Shown here: positions 27,109-34,655 of the stretch, in pieces
Position numbering within the stretch: the stretch's first letter is position 1
Layout of the letters: every line of letters begins with the position of its first letter
DNA from: Paenibacillus campinasensis
Lineage (GTDB): Bacteria > Bacillota > Bacilli > Paenibacillales > Paenibacillaceae
Direction of reading: 5' to 3'
NCBI RefSeq assembly: GCF_002272015.1
Contig: NZ_NPBY01000063.1
Span: 39,651 to 103,650, forward strand
Length of the DNA stretch: 64,000 nt
Position numbers and translations under genes: made by a program
Notes under the pieces: generated by a model
What the model saw: only the letters and a program-made list of their open reading frames with translations
Told to the model about the DNA's origin: nothing
Database searches by the model: none

Positions 27109-27639
27109 ATGCCGAGTGTTGAAGAAATCCAGAAACAAGTCGAACTATTGGAATATGGTAACAAGCTGGGCAAAAAAGCCGAAATCAAAGAACTAAGCAA
27201 ATTCTTGCTACCTGAAGAAAAGATCATTGCGATTGCACGCGGTCGGTATAGCAAGGTAACTGGGAGTATTGTGGCTACGGATAGCAGGGTTATATTGATC
27301 AATAAAATTACATTTGGAGGTTCTAAATTCGAGGACTTCCATTACAGCAAAATTACTTCGATCGAGAATGAAAAGGTCCCTCCACTGCTACTGGGCAAAA
27401 TAAAAATCAATGTGGCGGGTAACGAAGCAACTATAGACCAAATGAAGTACGAAGAATCACAATACATATCCAAACTAATTCGGGAACGTATTGAGCAACG
27501 GGCCGGTACCAACCAAGTTAAGCCGTCGGAAAATGATGTATTCGCCAAACTCGAAAAATTAAAGGAGCTTTACGAGAAAAAGATTCTAACTGAAGAAGAG
27601 TACCAAGCCAAGAAGAACGAACTTTTATCATCAATCTAA
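27109..27639 (+). CDS. PH-like plus SHOCT domain protein
   Basis: A 176-residue protein. Residues about 10-125 look like a bacterial PH-like domain (EEKIIAIARGRYSKVTGSIVATDSRVILINK...KITSIENE), and the end is a SHOCT domain (about 142-176: FAKLEKLKELYEKKILTEEEYQAKKNELL). SHOCT domains are short helical pairs found at the ends of many membrane and phage proteins. Start 27109 has GGGGGTG upstream; a longer frame begins at 27079. It is the first gene inside attL and reads away from the late genes, so it is a likely lysogenic cargo gene of unknown job. Confidence 0.75.
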   Translation: MPSVEEIQKQVELLEYGNKLGKKAEIKELSKFLLPEEKIIAIARGRYSKVTGSIVATDSRVILINKITFGGSKFEDFHYSKITSIENEKVPPLLLGKIKINVAGNEATIDQMKYEESQYISKLIRERIEQRAGTNQVKPSENDVFAKLEKLKELYEKKILTEEEYQAKKNELLSSI

Positions 27640-27643
27640 TGAA

Positions 27644-27676
27644 AAAAAGACCCGCCTTTCCGGTAAGGGTCTTTTT
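27644..27676. terminator. Bidirectional terminator between convergent genes
   Basis: AAAAAGACCC / GGGTCTTTTT with a 13-base loop, A and T runs on the two sides so it works in both directions. It separates the PH-SHOCT gene from the convergent gene at 27675. Confidence 0.85.
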
Positions 27677-27947
27677 AATACGTCCAATAATTAATATTCC
27701 TGCTCAGGCTCTTCTTGGGGGCAGGGTCACAGTCAAACTTCAATACCACAATCCCCTCAGCCGTGGATTTGTCAGGCCAAATGATATAGCCCTGGTCTTC
27801 TAAATACTTGAGCCCCTTGATTATTTCTTGCTTTCTTCGTCCAGTCTTGATCCCAAGCAGCTTAAAACCGGGCATCTGGTGGCGATTTTGTGGCCCAGGG
27901 AAATTGACCAGAATCCGATGTAATTTACGCTCCAAATCAGGAAGCAT
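27675..27947 (-). CDS. Hypothetical protein, possibly winged-helix
   Basis: A 90-residue protein without a recognised family. The segment DLERKLHRILVNFPGPQNRHQMPGFKLLGIKTGRRKQEIIKGLKYLEDQGYIIW has the helix spacing and the LEDQGYI wing typical of a winged helix, so DNA binding is a guess. Start 27947 gives an 11-base overlap with the gene before it; a start at 27989 would add a basic leader. It forms a two-gene unit with the WYL-like gene. Confidence 0.55.
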   Translation of the reverse strand: MLPDLERKLHRILVNFPGPQNRHQMPGFKLLGIKTGRRKQEIIKGLKYLEDQGYIIWPDKSTAEGIVVLKFDCDPAPKKSLSRNINYWTY

Positions 27948-28143
27948 CTTTTCCCGCCGCCCCCTTTGCCGGCGCCCAGGATAATACATTATCCATTCGG
28001 AACACTCTTGGCTGATTAGTATTTAGGCATGTGGCACGAATCAAATTATTTCGGATCCCCTGCAGCCTAATTTTACGCTGAGTGATCGTGTCTTTGCGGT
28101 CCACGTAAATGAGTTCAATAACCTCGCCGATGTATTTTTTCAT
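27937..28143 (-). CDS. Small WYL-like protein
   Basis: A 68-residue protein. IGEVIELIYVDRKDTITQRKIRLQGIRNNLIRATCLNTNQPRVFRMDNVLSW resembles a lone WYL-type SH3-like domain, which in larger proteins senses nucleic acid or nucleotide ligands. Here there is no attached helix-turn-helix; the overlapping downstream gene may supply DNA binding (inference). Good site CCTATAGGAGGCGGG upstream. The pair is divergent from the DUF3800 gene. Confidence 0.6.
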   Translation of the reverse strand: MKKYIGEVIELIYVDRKDTITQRKIRLQGIRNNLIRATCLNTNQPRVFRMDNVLSWAPAKGAAGKDAS

Positions 28144-28302
28144 TCCGCCCGCCTCCTATAGGAACATTTGTTTGTATTATAAACGAAATTTGAAATAATA
28201 TGTATGGTGTTGTAAGGAATAAATAGAAAAGGATCATATGTTCCGTTAATATTTTCCTGCTTTAGTAGTACAATATACTCATCTAAAATTACGGGGGAGC
28301 GT

Positions 28303-29076
28303 ATGGCGAAATATACTTTTAACGTTTATATCGATGAATCAGGGGATGAAGGATTTTCGATAAAGGATGGTAAATGGGTTAGTAGTCGATGGTTTATCAT
28401 CGGAGCTCTGATCACACATAAAGCTAGCGATCTACCGATCTCAAAAACCGTGGATGCTATAAAACTTAAATTCAATTGGAAGAATAATAAACCTCTACAC
28501 TTTATTGACTTCTCCCATGAAAAGAGAAGTTTCATCATTAATTCACTGACCTCTAATTCAGGGTTTAGAGTTTGTTATGTAGCTTTTGATAAACAGAAGA
28601 TCCCCGAAGATAGTTTTCTAAGAAAGAAACGATACCTATATAATTACTGTACAAGGTACCTCCTCGAAAGGATCTCTTGGATGGTAGATGACTTGCAAGG
28701 GGAAGCGCATTTAATATTCGAAAATAGATCCAGTACATCCTATTCTGAGTTAAATGAATATATCACAGAAACTCTTTCTAAGGGAAAAAGCCAGATTAGG
28801 CAAGGGGTTTTTAAGACATGGAAAAACCTTGGGAAGTCTCAATCAAAAAACCTACAATTAGCAGATGCTGTTGTGAGTTCTTTGTATAAAGCTTTAGAGC
28901 CGAATCAATATGGATTAACAGAGGATTCCTATATAGAAGCACTCAGACCATTTATTTATAACTCTAATGGTAATTATCATGCTTATGGTCTGAAGGTGTT
29001 TCCAAATTCGTTCAGGGATCTTCAAAATGAACATAGGTGGATTAGGATGTTTACAAAAGAAAAATCTGTGTTATAA
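28303..29076 (+). CDS. DUF3800 domain protein
   Basis: A 257-residue protein. YIDESGDEGF near residue 8 is the acidic DUF3800 signature (D-E-S-G-D), followed by WFIIGALI and later QLADAVVSSLYKALEP with an aspartate that fits a nuclease-like (RNase H-type) fold; catalysis is inferred. Low GC compared with the late genes suggests acquired cargo. Start ATG follows CGGGGGAGCG. A weak promoter (TTAATA, 17 bases, TACAAT at about 28245-28273) lies upstream. Its stop codon is inside the -10 box of the promoter for the RNA at 29084. Lies between attL and the lysis genes, a usual place for phage-borne defence genes. Confidence 0.85.
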   Translation: MAKYTFNVYIDESGDEGFSIKDGKWVSSRWFIIGALITHKASDLPISKTVDAIKLKFNWKNNKPLHFIDFSHEKRSFIINSLTSNSGFRVCYVAFDKQKIPEDSFLRKKRYLYNYCTRYLLERISWMVDDLQGEAHLIFENRSSTSYSELNEYITETLSKGKSQIRQGVFKTWKNLGKSQSKNLQLADAVVSSLYKALEPNQYGLTEDSYIEALRPFIYNSNGNYHAYGLKVFPNSFRDLQNEHRWIRMFTKEKSVL

Positions 29077-29077
29077 T
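29050..29077 (+). promoter_or_regulatory. Sigma-A promoter at the end of the DUF3800 gene
   Basis: -35 TTTACA (29050-29055), 16-base spacer, perfect -10 TATAAT (29072-29077). The -10 box contains the DUF3800 stop codon. Predicted start about 29084. Confidence 0.8.
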
Positions 29078-29083
29078 GTGAAT

Positions 29084-29173
29084 ACAGACATGCGCGAGGT
29101 AAAAACAAGGTCGCAAATGTGCGGCAGCGCGAAAGCGTGGGATCCTTGTTCTCGGGGTCTGTTATTTTTTTCT
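29084..29173 (+). ncRNA. DUF3800-associated structured small RNA (candidate)
   Basis: About 90 nucleotides. ACAGAC (29084-29089) pairs with GTCTGT (29157-29162), CGAG (29095-29098) with CTCG (29151-29154), and AACAAGG (29104-29110) with CCTTGTT (29144-29150). Inside is a three-way junction with two short hairpins: CGC-6-GCG (29112-29123) and CGC-GAAA-GCG (29128-29137, a GNRA tetraloop). T7 follows, so the outer stem also ends the transcript. There is no good reading frame. Conserved RNA motifs named after DUF3800 are known beside such genes; which motif this is, if any, cannot be checked here. Confidence 0.75.
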
Positions 29174-29197
29174 AATGACAATTTTGGACGACTAATT

Positions 29198-29260
29198 AGA
29201 GGTTTGGACGCTGATGTCTTTAACGTACTCCGTTTTGGATAAGACAGCGTATAAACCTCT
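29198..29260 (+). repeat. Second long hairpin in the DUF3800-amidase gap
   Basis: AGAGGTTT, ACGCT and GTCTT on the left pair in order with AAGAC, AGCGT and AAACCTCT on the right, giving 18 base pairs with a 20-base loop. The plus strand continues TTGTTTTG. It could be a backup terminator of the DUF3800 RNA or a second RNA. Confidence 0.65.
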
Positions 29261-29276
29261 TTGTTTTGAGAAACAT

Positions 29277-29311
29277 AAAGACCCTGCCAGCGAATAGCCA
29301 GCAGGGTCTTT
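29277..29311. terminator. Terminator at the end of the late operon
   Basis: AAAGACCCTGC / GCAGGGTCTTT, 11-base perfect arms. It directly follows the amidase stop at 29314 on the minus strand and may work in both directions. Confidence 0.8.
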
Positions 29312-29313
29312 GG

Positions 29314-30036
29314 TTACTTCTTATTTTCCAACCGCATAATGAGAACGGCCGCTTCCTCACGGGTAATTGGTGCGCCTGGACGCGTTCCATCGAAATACCC
29401 ATTCTTTGTAGCTGCTTCCCACGCCGGCGCAGCCCACGAGCTGACAACGTTGATATCCCTTTCTTTGGTCATCGGCTTACCCTCCTTCCGCTTAAGTCCC
29501 AGATACTTGGCGATCCCGGAGACATGGCCGGCGATCAAAGCCTCAATGACTTCCTGACGCTTCAGCTTCGCGGCATCCGATGCCACATCAATAAACAGGT
29601 TTTCGGTCAAGACTGCTGGCATTTTGCTTTCGCGGCACATGTGGAGATTCGCAGCCTTCTGCCCCCGATCGATCACGCCAAACGTCTTGATCGCCGCCAT
29701 GATCTCGGTATGCAGAACGTTTTGAAGCGACCGCGAGGCTGCCGAAACTCCTGTATATCGGAAGGACTCAAACCCGCCAGCTCCGCCGCCGGCATTGCAA
29801 TGGATGGAGACGAGGAGATCTGCGCCGGCTTTGTTGGCCGCCTCAGTCCGCTCTTTGAGCTCAAGGAATACATCCGTTGAACGGGATAGATGTACCTGCA
29901 CGCCTTCGTATTCGGCCTCCAGGCGCTGTTTGACGCCCAGGGATACTATCAGGGCGATATCCTTTTCCCGCAGACTATTCGCGACCGCTCCAGGGTCCTT
30001 CCCGCCGTGGCCTGGGTCAATCCATACTATTTTCAT
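29314..30036 (-). CDS. N-acetylmuramoyl-L-alanine amidase endolysin with SLH-like tail
   Basis: Cuts the amide bond between muramic acid and the stem peptide to release phage. The 240 residues have an Amidase_3 domain (1 to about 175) with zinc and catalytic motifs DPGHGGKDPGA (7-17), SIHCN near 75 and the glutamate in VLTENLF near 142. The C-terminal about 45 residues (SSWAAPAWEAATKNGYFDGTRPGAPITREEAAVLIMRL) look like one S-layer homology repeat, probably the wall-binding part. It overlaps the holin gene by 20 bases. GGAGGTGACG is upstream. Confidence 0.92.
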   Translation of the reverse strand: MKIVWIDPGHGGKDPGAVANSLREKDIALIVSLGVKQRLEAEYEGVQVHLSRSTDVFLELKERTEAANKAGADLLVSIHCNAGGGAGGFESFRYTGVSAASRSLQNVLHTEIMAAIKTFGVIDRGQKAANLHMCRESKMPAVLTENLFIDVASDAAKLKRQEVIEALIAGHVSGIAKYLGLKRKEGKPMTKERDINVVSSWAAPAWEAATKNGYFDGTRPGAPITREEAAVLIMRLENKK

Positions 30037-30226
30037 TGGACGTCACCTCCGGTAGACCTGCCAAGCTCGTCAAAAAGCTGGTGATAGTCGCCAGCAAAAC
30101 TGTGCCGCCCACCACATACCAATCAACCTCGTTAAATACTGTGGTAGCACCGATCACACCGATTGCCGTCTGAGCTGCTGTCTTAATTGCCCGGATACCT
30201 GCCGCTTTAAACCATTTGCTTGTCAT
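30017..30226 (-). CDS. Holin, r1t-like
   Basis: A 69-residue protein with a basic start (MTSKWFKAAGIRAIK), two hydrophobic segments (TAIGVIGATTVF and VVGGTVLLATITSFLTSLAG) and a polar acidic end. Size, topology and position just before the amidase fit a two-segment holin of the r1t type, which makes the membrane holes that let the endolysin out. Confidence 0.8.
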   Translation of the reverse strand: MTSKWFKAAGIRAIKTAAQTAIGVIGATTVFNEVDWYVVGGTVLLATITSFLTSLAGLPEVTSNENSMD

Positions 30227-30242
30227 TTATAATCTTCCTTTC

Positions 30243-30533
30243 TTATTTATCTTCGAGCTTATCCAGTCGCTTATGGGCTTGCTTTGCGGATTCTTCGACG
30301 CGCGTGATTCGTTCGGACAGCCCGTCCATTCGTTTTCCGATCTCTCGTATATCCACACGGATATCAACAATACCTGTCTTAATGTAAGACACATCCGTTT
30401 GAAGCGACGCGTCCGCTGTTGCTTCTTTGGCGACCTCGTCCCTGTAAGATTTGGTCTTACCGTGCCAGCCTAGCAAGATACCGCTGATACCTGCCAATGC
30501 GGCGATAATGGTCGTAAGCACGCTCCAGTCCAC
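30243..30533 (-). CDS. Membrane-anchored coiled-coil protein of the lysis region
   Basis: About 96 residues: an N-terminal transmembrane segment (WSVLTTIIAALAGISGILLGW), then a long coiled coil (TADASLQTDVSYIKTGIVDIRVDIREIGKRMDGLSERITRVEESAKQAHKRLDKLEDK). Such proteins often sit beside phage holins and are labelled XhlA-like or holin-related. GTG 30533 is chosen as start because the hydrophobic segment begins there; a longer frame runs to 30581. Confidence 0.65.
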   Translation of the reverse strand: MDWSVLTTIIAALAGISGILLGWHGKTKSYRDEVAKEATADASLQTDVSYIKTGIVDIRVDIREIGKRMDGLSERITRVEESAKQAHKRLDKLEDK

Positions 30534-30614
30534 CCTTCTTCCCCCTGTCTCTATTCGGATAAAAAAGAGCCCTCGGACCACTCCAAGGGCATAAAAAATA
30601 CGCCTTTCGGCGCG
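30534..30614 (-). terminator. Hairpin between tail and lysis genes
   Basis: The short gap contains AAAAATACGCC-TTTC-GGCGCG, a small GC hairpin around 30592-30615 (minus strand GCGCCGAAAGGCGTATTTTTT with a T6 tail). It could be a weak terminator that lowers lysis gene expression. Confidence 0.55.
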
Positions 30615-30755
30615 CTACGCTACATATTTGATTCCGGTGATTTGCTGGTATTCCTCCGGCGTGATCATCTTGGCCACGACAAAAGTTTTCAGGCTGTCAT
30701 CAGTGTATAACGGATGTTGGTTGTCATAATATCGCTTGACGATCGGATACCACAT
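30615..30755 (-). CDS. XkdX family small phage protein
   Basis: A 46-residue protein beginning MWYPIVKRYYDNQHPLYTDD and containing VAKMITPEEYQQITG. This small family lies after the tail fibre genes in PBSX-like and many other Firmicute phages; its job is unknown. Its ATG directly abuts the TAA of the preceding gene, so the two are translationally coupled. Confidence 0.85.
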   Translation of the reverse strand: MWYPIVKRYYDNQHPLYTDDSLKTFVVAKMITPEEYQQITGIKYVA

Positions 30756-31121
30756 TTACTCTGCACCTCCTTTCAGTGCAGCGACTTCGAGCAAAAGACT
30801 GCCTACGGTATCCTCAAGGGATGATATTGTCGCCTTGTCGTTGGCGCTCTCCAAGACTAAATTACCTATTGTCAGGTTTAATTCAGCATTAGCCTTTTGT
30901 AATCTCGATAACACGCTATCCGGTGCGATGTAGTCGTAATAAAGAGTGTTGTTCTCTTTATTTAACATCAACACTGGAGACAGACCTGGTATATCTTCCG
31001 GTCGAGGTATGCTCTCCTCTTCAGTTTGAATGCCCTCAGGCACCATTTGTTCAGGTTGGACATTGGTAATTGCTGCTCGAACGGCATTCGAATTTTCTTG
31101 ACAAATAACATAAATACCCAT
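30756..31121 (-). CDS. Tail-fibre-associated protein, XkdW-like
   Basis: A 121-residue protein after the fibre gene. The centre SPVLMLNKENNTLYYDYI (about 67-84) and the C-terminal heptad region (SRLQKANAELNLTIGNLVLESANDKATISSLEDTVGSLLLEVAALKGG) resemble the XkdW-type proteins that sit between fibre and XkdX in PBSX-like phages. Role unknown; a virion or fibre-assembly part is possible. Confidence 0.6.
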   Translation of the reverse strand: MGIYVICQENSNAVRAAITNVQPEQMVPEGIQTEEESIPRPEDIPGLSPVLMLNKENNTLYYDYIAPDSVLSRLQKANAELNLTIGNLVLESANDKATISSLEDTVGSLLLEVAALKGGAE

Positions 31122-31138
31122 TTCGCTATCTCCTCTCT

Positions 31139-32485
31139 TTACGCATAGGACACAGTCCCTTGCACCATATGAGTTACGCGCATTGTATTGTCATTAGGTG
31201 ACGGGTTTTGAGCCTTTATTTCAAGCACCATCGGTCTCGACCTATCAAAACCCGTTGTCGAGATATCAAATCTGTTCATGTTAGGGTTAGGTCGTGGAAA
31301 TACATTATCAGCTACAGATGAATATGTTCGTTTATTAGTCACAAGATTAAGTAAAAATCTCGGAAAATATCTACCGCCGTATGTGCTTCTGCTCTCATTA
31401 AGGACCTCTAGCTCCATGCCGTTGGCATCTCTTAACACTACATTAAGGATGGAAACGTAAGCGCTCAGTGGTTGTTCAACTTTTAGATATATACCATCAA
31501 TAGTGCTACTTACATATTCAAAACTTATCATCTTAACACCCGCGGGGATGTCAGCAATTTTATAACGTTGTGTCGTATTTGCCCATACCATATAGTCCTG
31601 TTGAGAAAAATCAACGTAAACAGAGCCCGATGGCGTTTCTGTTTTAATCTGCGATATCTTGTTTGCCAATACCGCAAATTCATCGCTACCTGATGCCGCA
31701 ACTCCTTTGCCGCTAATGGCGGTAGCGATCGCCTGTTTCCCGTTAGCGACAGATTGAAAAAGCGCATCATAATCAGACTGTTGCAGTATTTTTCGCCATG
31801 TAGACCATCCGTTTGAAAATTCTGTACGAGTCCTAAACATTCTCAATTGAGAAGTTACTGAAGTGAGCGTCTGGATTACATAAGAACCAGATACGGCTAC
31901 CTCTAAAATACTCCAATCCATATTTGAGGGGACGTTAGTATAATTGGATGCTGCTAGCAGTTGATAAAAGCCTGATGTCACTACATTATTTAGGTCGCTA
32001 CCTATTGCCAACCCTCCCATTACCCTAACCGCATTCAAGTTAACGTAATTCTTCGCATTAGCCTCAGCGGCGTTCGCCTTTGCTTGCGCTCCTGCCGGGG
32101 TCTCTGCCGCGTCAGCCTTTGCTTGTGCAGCAGCTGCAGCGTTAACGCCTGCGCTCCCCCGGTCATAGGCATCCTTTACTGCCTTCTCGGTTGCGGCCAC
32201 ATTCTCCCGCGTCCCGTTCGTGGCATTGGACAGCTGCACGATACCTTTTTGCGTCAATGAAGCATCTTGGATATCGACATCAATCGCATTTATTTGCTCC
32301 TGGACCCACGCCTGTTCCGCCGCCTTTTCTTGCAGCTCTTTAAGTGCCTCCGAGGTTAAATTCATGAACCAGTTCCACCATGCGGCAGGCGGCTTGTCGT
32401 TCACTTGCCAACCTTCCTGTTTCTTTGATTCGGGAGGCTCCACGCCGGGTGCGCCCCATGTTGGTGCCTTCTTATCGAATGCCAA
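31139..32485 (-). CDS. Tail fibre, likely receptor binding
   Basis: A 448-residue fibre. It starts at TTG 32485 after AGGAGGG. The N-terminal part (DKKAPTWGAPGVEPPESKKQEGWQVNDKPPAAWWNWFMN) is a baseplate-attachment type sequence; SLTQKGIVQLSNATNGTRENVAATEKAVKDAYDRG (about 78-112) is a phage tail-fibre repeat; an alanine-rich coiled region follows, then a C-terminal beta-rich domain that should contact the host surface. Directly downstream of the DUF2313-like tail gene. Confidence 0.8.
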   Translation of the reverse strand: MAFDKKAPTWGAPGVEPPESKKQEGWQVNDKPPAAWWNWFMNLTSEALKELQEKAAEQAWVQEQINAIDVDIQDASLTQKGIVQLSNATNGTRENVAATEKAVKDAYDRGSAGVNAAAAAQAKADAAETPAGAQAKANAAEANAKNYVNLNAVRVMGGLAIGSDLNNVVTSGFYQLLAASNYTNVPSNMDWSILEVAVSGSYVIQTLTSVTSQLRMFRTRTEFSNGWSTWRKILQQSDYDALFQSVANGKQAIATAISGKGVAASGSDEFAVLANKISQIKTETPSGSVYVDFSQQDYMVWANTTQRYKIADIPAGVKMISFEYVSSTIDGIYLKVEQPLSAYVSILNVVLRDANGMELEVLNESRSTYGGRYFPRFLLNLVTNKRTYSSVADNVFPRPNPNMNRFDISTTGFDRSRPMVLEIKAQNPSPNDNTMRVTHMVQGTVSYA

Positions 32486-32496
32486 GCTAATCCCTC

Positions 32497-33138
32497 CTAT
32501 ATCGGTAATGGATAATCATCGCCCGGGACATAAACCTCTCCCAAGGTTCCGCCGGTTGTCATTTCTTCATCTGCAAATCCAGTTGGCCCGGTTTCTAGCT
32601 GGTCATACTGTGAAGAAAACTGAAACGTCCCGGTCAACTCGATTTGAGCAACCCGGACACCCGCGGCCACCGTTTTTTGAATGATCTGTCCGAACTGCAA
32701 AGGCGACATCCCGACCTCGTTAAGGCGTTTGGTGGGTACCTTGATAAGCGATATAGCAGCCGGCTCCGGCTCCGCCGGATCATTAAATTTAGGGACAATG
32801 CGGATATCCGAATATGGACAATCCAGCGCAAGGGATAGGACCTGAATGATCGTATTTACATCTGTTTTGGACAAGTTTCGGGCAATTTTTGATTTCAGAA
32901 GAACCCGGTATACCTCGTCCGTTGATGCCCCCCTTGTCTGCACGATGTTTTCCCCGATCCGGTCCAACGTAGTGCCTTGAGCCTCGTCAATGGACCGCCA
33001 GTCCCGTACGCGCTCAAGGGTGTCGTTCACCTGCCGCAGTTGACCGTAAAGAATGCCGATGAGCTTCCCAAGGTTGCTTTGCGGGTCTTTGTTGTAGGCG
33101 TCGGCAAAGCGCCGCATCATGTCCTTTAAGCTAAACAT
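32497..33138 (-). CDS. Baseplate/tail protein (DUF2313/DUF2612-like)
   Basis: A 213-residue protein between the J/gp47-type wedge and the fibre, the position of YmfQ-like (P2 I-like) proteins that join fibre to baseplate. It has the helical opening FADAYNKDPQSNLGKLIGILYGQLRQVNDTLERVRDWRSIDEAQGTTLDRIGENI followed by a beta-rich half. The family assignment is by position and helix pattern. Overlaps the wedge gene by eight bases. Confidence 0.7.
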   Translation of the reverse strand: MFSLKDMMRRFADAYNKDPQSNLGKLIGILYGQLRQVNDTLERVRDWRSIDEAQGTTLDRIGENIVQTRGASTDEVYRVLLKSKIARNLSKTDVNTIIQVLSLALDCPYSDIRIVPKFNDPAEPEPAAISLIKVPTKRLNEVGMSPLQFGQIIQKTVAAGVRVAQIELTGTFQFSSQYDQLETGPTGFADEEMTTGGTLGEVYVPGDDYPLPI

Positions 33139-34303
33139 GGCTTGTCACCTCGATGTCCTCAGCCTTCACCTGAGCCACTTGAAACGGCTCGATATGAACG
33201 TTCTCAGTCCCTAACACTCCGCTCGTACCAACCTTGATAACAACGTCCTCAACCCCTGTTACACTGTAGACGGCGCTGATCAAGCGTGTATAAACCACTT
33301 GGGCGCCCATATTCAGACCGTTGTAATAGCTGCCGCCATCTTCGCCACCAACGTACCGGACCAAGGCCGATCGGATTAAATCATCACCGTCTACCGGATA
33401 GCTGTCGTTTTTGGTGACATCTACCTGGATTTGCAAGGCGACTTCCTGCGCCCGGCTAAATTTGACGATATGCGGGTAGCCTCCCAGGTCCATGACCTCC
33501 ACAGAAATGTCACCATACGATTCAATGCCGGCCGCGCCTTTATCAAAGATCGATTTGGCGATGGCTTGATTATCTCCCCCAAGCACGTACGCCTGATACG
33601 ACTTTGGCGGCCGACCGGCGCTGTCCAACTGCGTTGTAAAGTTTGGAATGACTGTAGCTGCTCTAACACTTTCAAGCCGCAACAAAGCCCCTCGAATCGC
33701 ATCGACCGAAGCCGCTCCGCCGCCAGCTACGGCTTGATCCATCCGGTCCCGGAATTCGGCATCGGTTTCCTTCTCCCGACCGCCTTGGGTACGCTCCGGG
33801 TTCGTAACGGCTGTGATATCAGGGTTTGGATTCACGATAATCGTTATGGAGCCGGCAGCTACATTCCCCTGAGAGCCCGGCGCCATTGCCTCGACTTTAA
33901 CTGTAGCCTTGCCGTCAGCTCCAAGGGTGAAAGGTTCGATTGTTTCAAAATAAACGCCGGTCTCTGTCGCTACCTGAAATCCCGCTTCCTCGGTCCTGCC
34001 TGGCGTTCCCGAAATGACGACGGACCCGGTCGCCCATTGCTCTAAGATTCGCGTCACTCCCGAATAGGGTCCAAGCCTGTCCAGGTTGTTTCCCTCGGCG
34101 GTGTTCTTATAGGCACTGTTGTATACATCCTCAGCCACTCCCCAGATCATCGCCAAAAACCATGCAAAAAGCCGCAGGATGATTCCCAGCGGCGAACGTT
34201 CAGATGTATTAATATTTTCCCCGAAGGCTTCTTTGGCCTTGTCTTCGATTTCGTCATACAAGTCTTGGAATCGCCTCCGCTTGAATCCGGTTCTATCCAG
34301 CAC
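33131..34303 (-). CDS. Baseplate wedge protein, J/gp47 family
   Basis: A 390-residue protein of the P2 J/T4 gp6-like family, which forms the wedge ring of contractile-tail baseplates. LDRTGFKRRRFQDLYDEIEDKAKEAFGENINTSERSPLG at the start and NPERTQGGREKETDAEFRDRM near 200 are typical. I choose GTG 34303 because it follows GGGGTGG and family members begin at this point; longer frames overlap the gp25-like gene more. Confidence 0.88.
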   Translation of the reverse strand: MLDRTGFKRRRFQDLYDEIEDKAKEAFGENINTSERSPLGIILRLFAWFLAMIWGVAEDVYNSAYKNTAEGNNLDRLGPYSGVTRILEQWATGSVVISGTPGRTEEAGFQVATETGVYFETIEPFTLGADGKATVKVEAMAPGSQGNVAAGSITIIVNPNPDITAVTNPERTQGGREKETDAEFRDRMDQAVAGGGAASVDAIRGALLRLESVRAATVIPNFTTQLDSAGRPPKSYQAYVLGGDNQAIAKSIFDKGAAGIESYGDISVEVMDLGGYPHIVKFSRAQEVALQIQVDVTKNDSYPVDGDDLIRSALVRYVGGEDGGSYYNGLNMGAQVVYTRLISAVYSVTGVEDVVIKVGTSGVLGTENVHIEPFQVAQVKAEDIEVTSHV

Positions 34304-34655
34304 CGATTTCCACCCCCTCTTGTATGGTTTCGCCATTGATTCCGGTCGCAGTGAAGGTGACCAGCATCGTTCGAGATTTACGATTGATCGTAAACTCCAC
34401 ATTTTCGACCGATTGAATGCGGCTCTCCTGCAGCAATCCGGCCGTCAGCTCATCGCGCATCTGTGCCTCGTCGATCTCTTTACCAAGAAACAGTTTGAAG
34501 TTGATTCCCATATCCGGATTCAGAAACCATTCATTTTTGTTCGTCCCGATCCCCAGCCGGCAGCATTGCGCCAATTCCTCGGGGCCTTCGATTGTTACCA
34601 TTTCGCCGCCAGCAAAAACAAGGTCTCCACTTTGATCCACTTTAAGCGATATCAT
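34293..34655 (-). CDS. Baseplate protein, gp25/W-like (DUF2634)
   Basis: A 120-residue protein between spike and wedge. KNEWFLNPDMGINFKLFLGKEIDEAQMRDELTAGLLQ matches the gp25/W lysozyme-like wedge proteins and DUF2634 of Firmicute phages: a conserved EWF..P..G core. It starts with ATGA overlapping the spike stop. It likely joins wedge to sheath. Confidence 0.82.
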   Translation of the reverse strand: MISLKVDQSGDLVFAGGEMVTIEGPEELAQCCRLGIGTNKNEWFLNPDMGINFKLFLGKEIDEAQMRDELTAGLLQESRIQSVENVEFTINRKSRTMLVTFTATGINGETIQEGVEIGAG

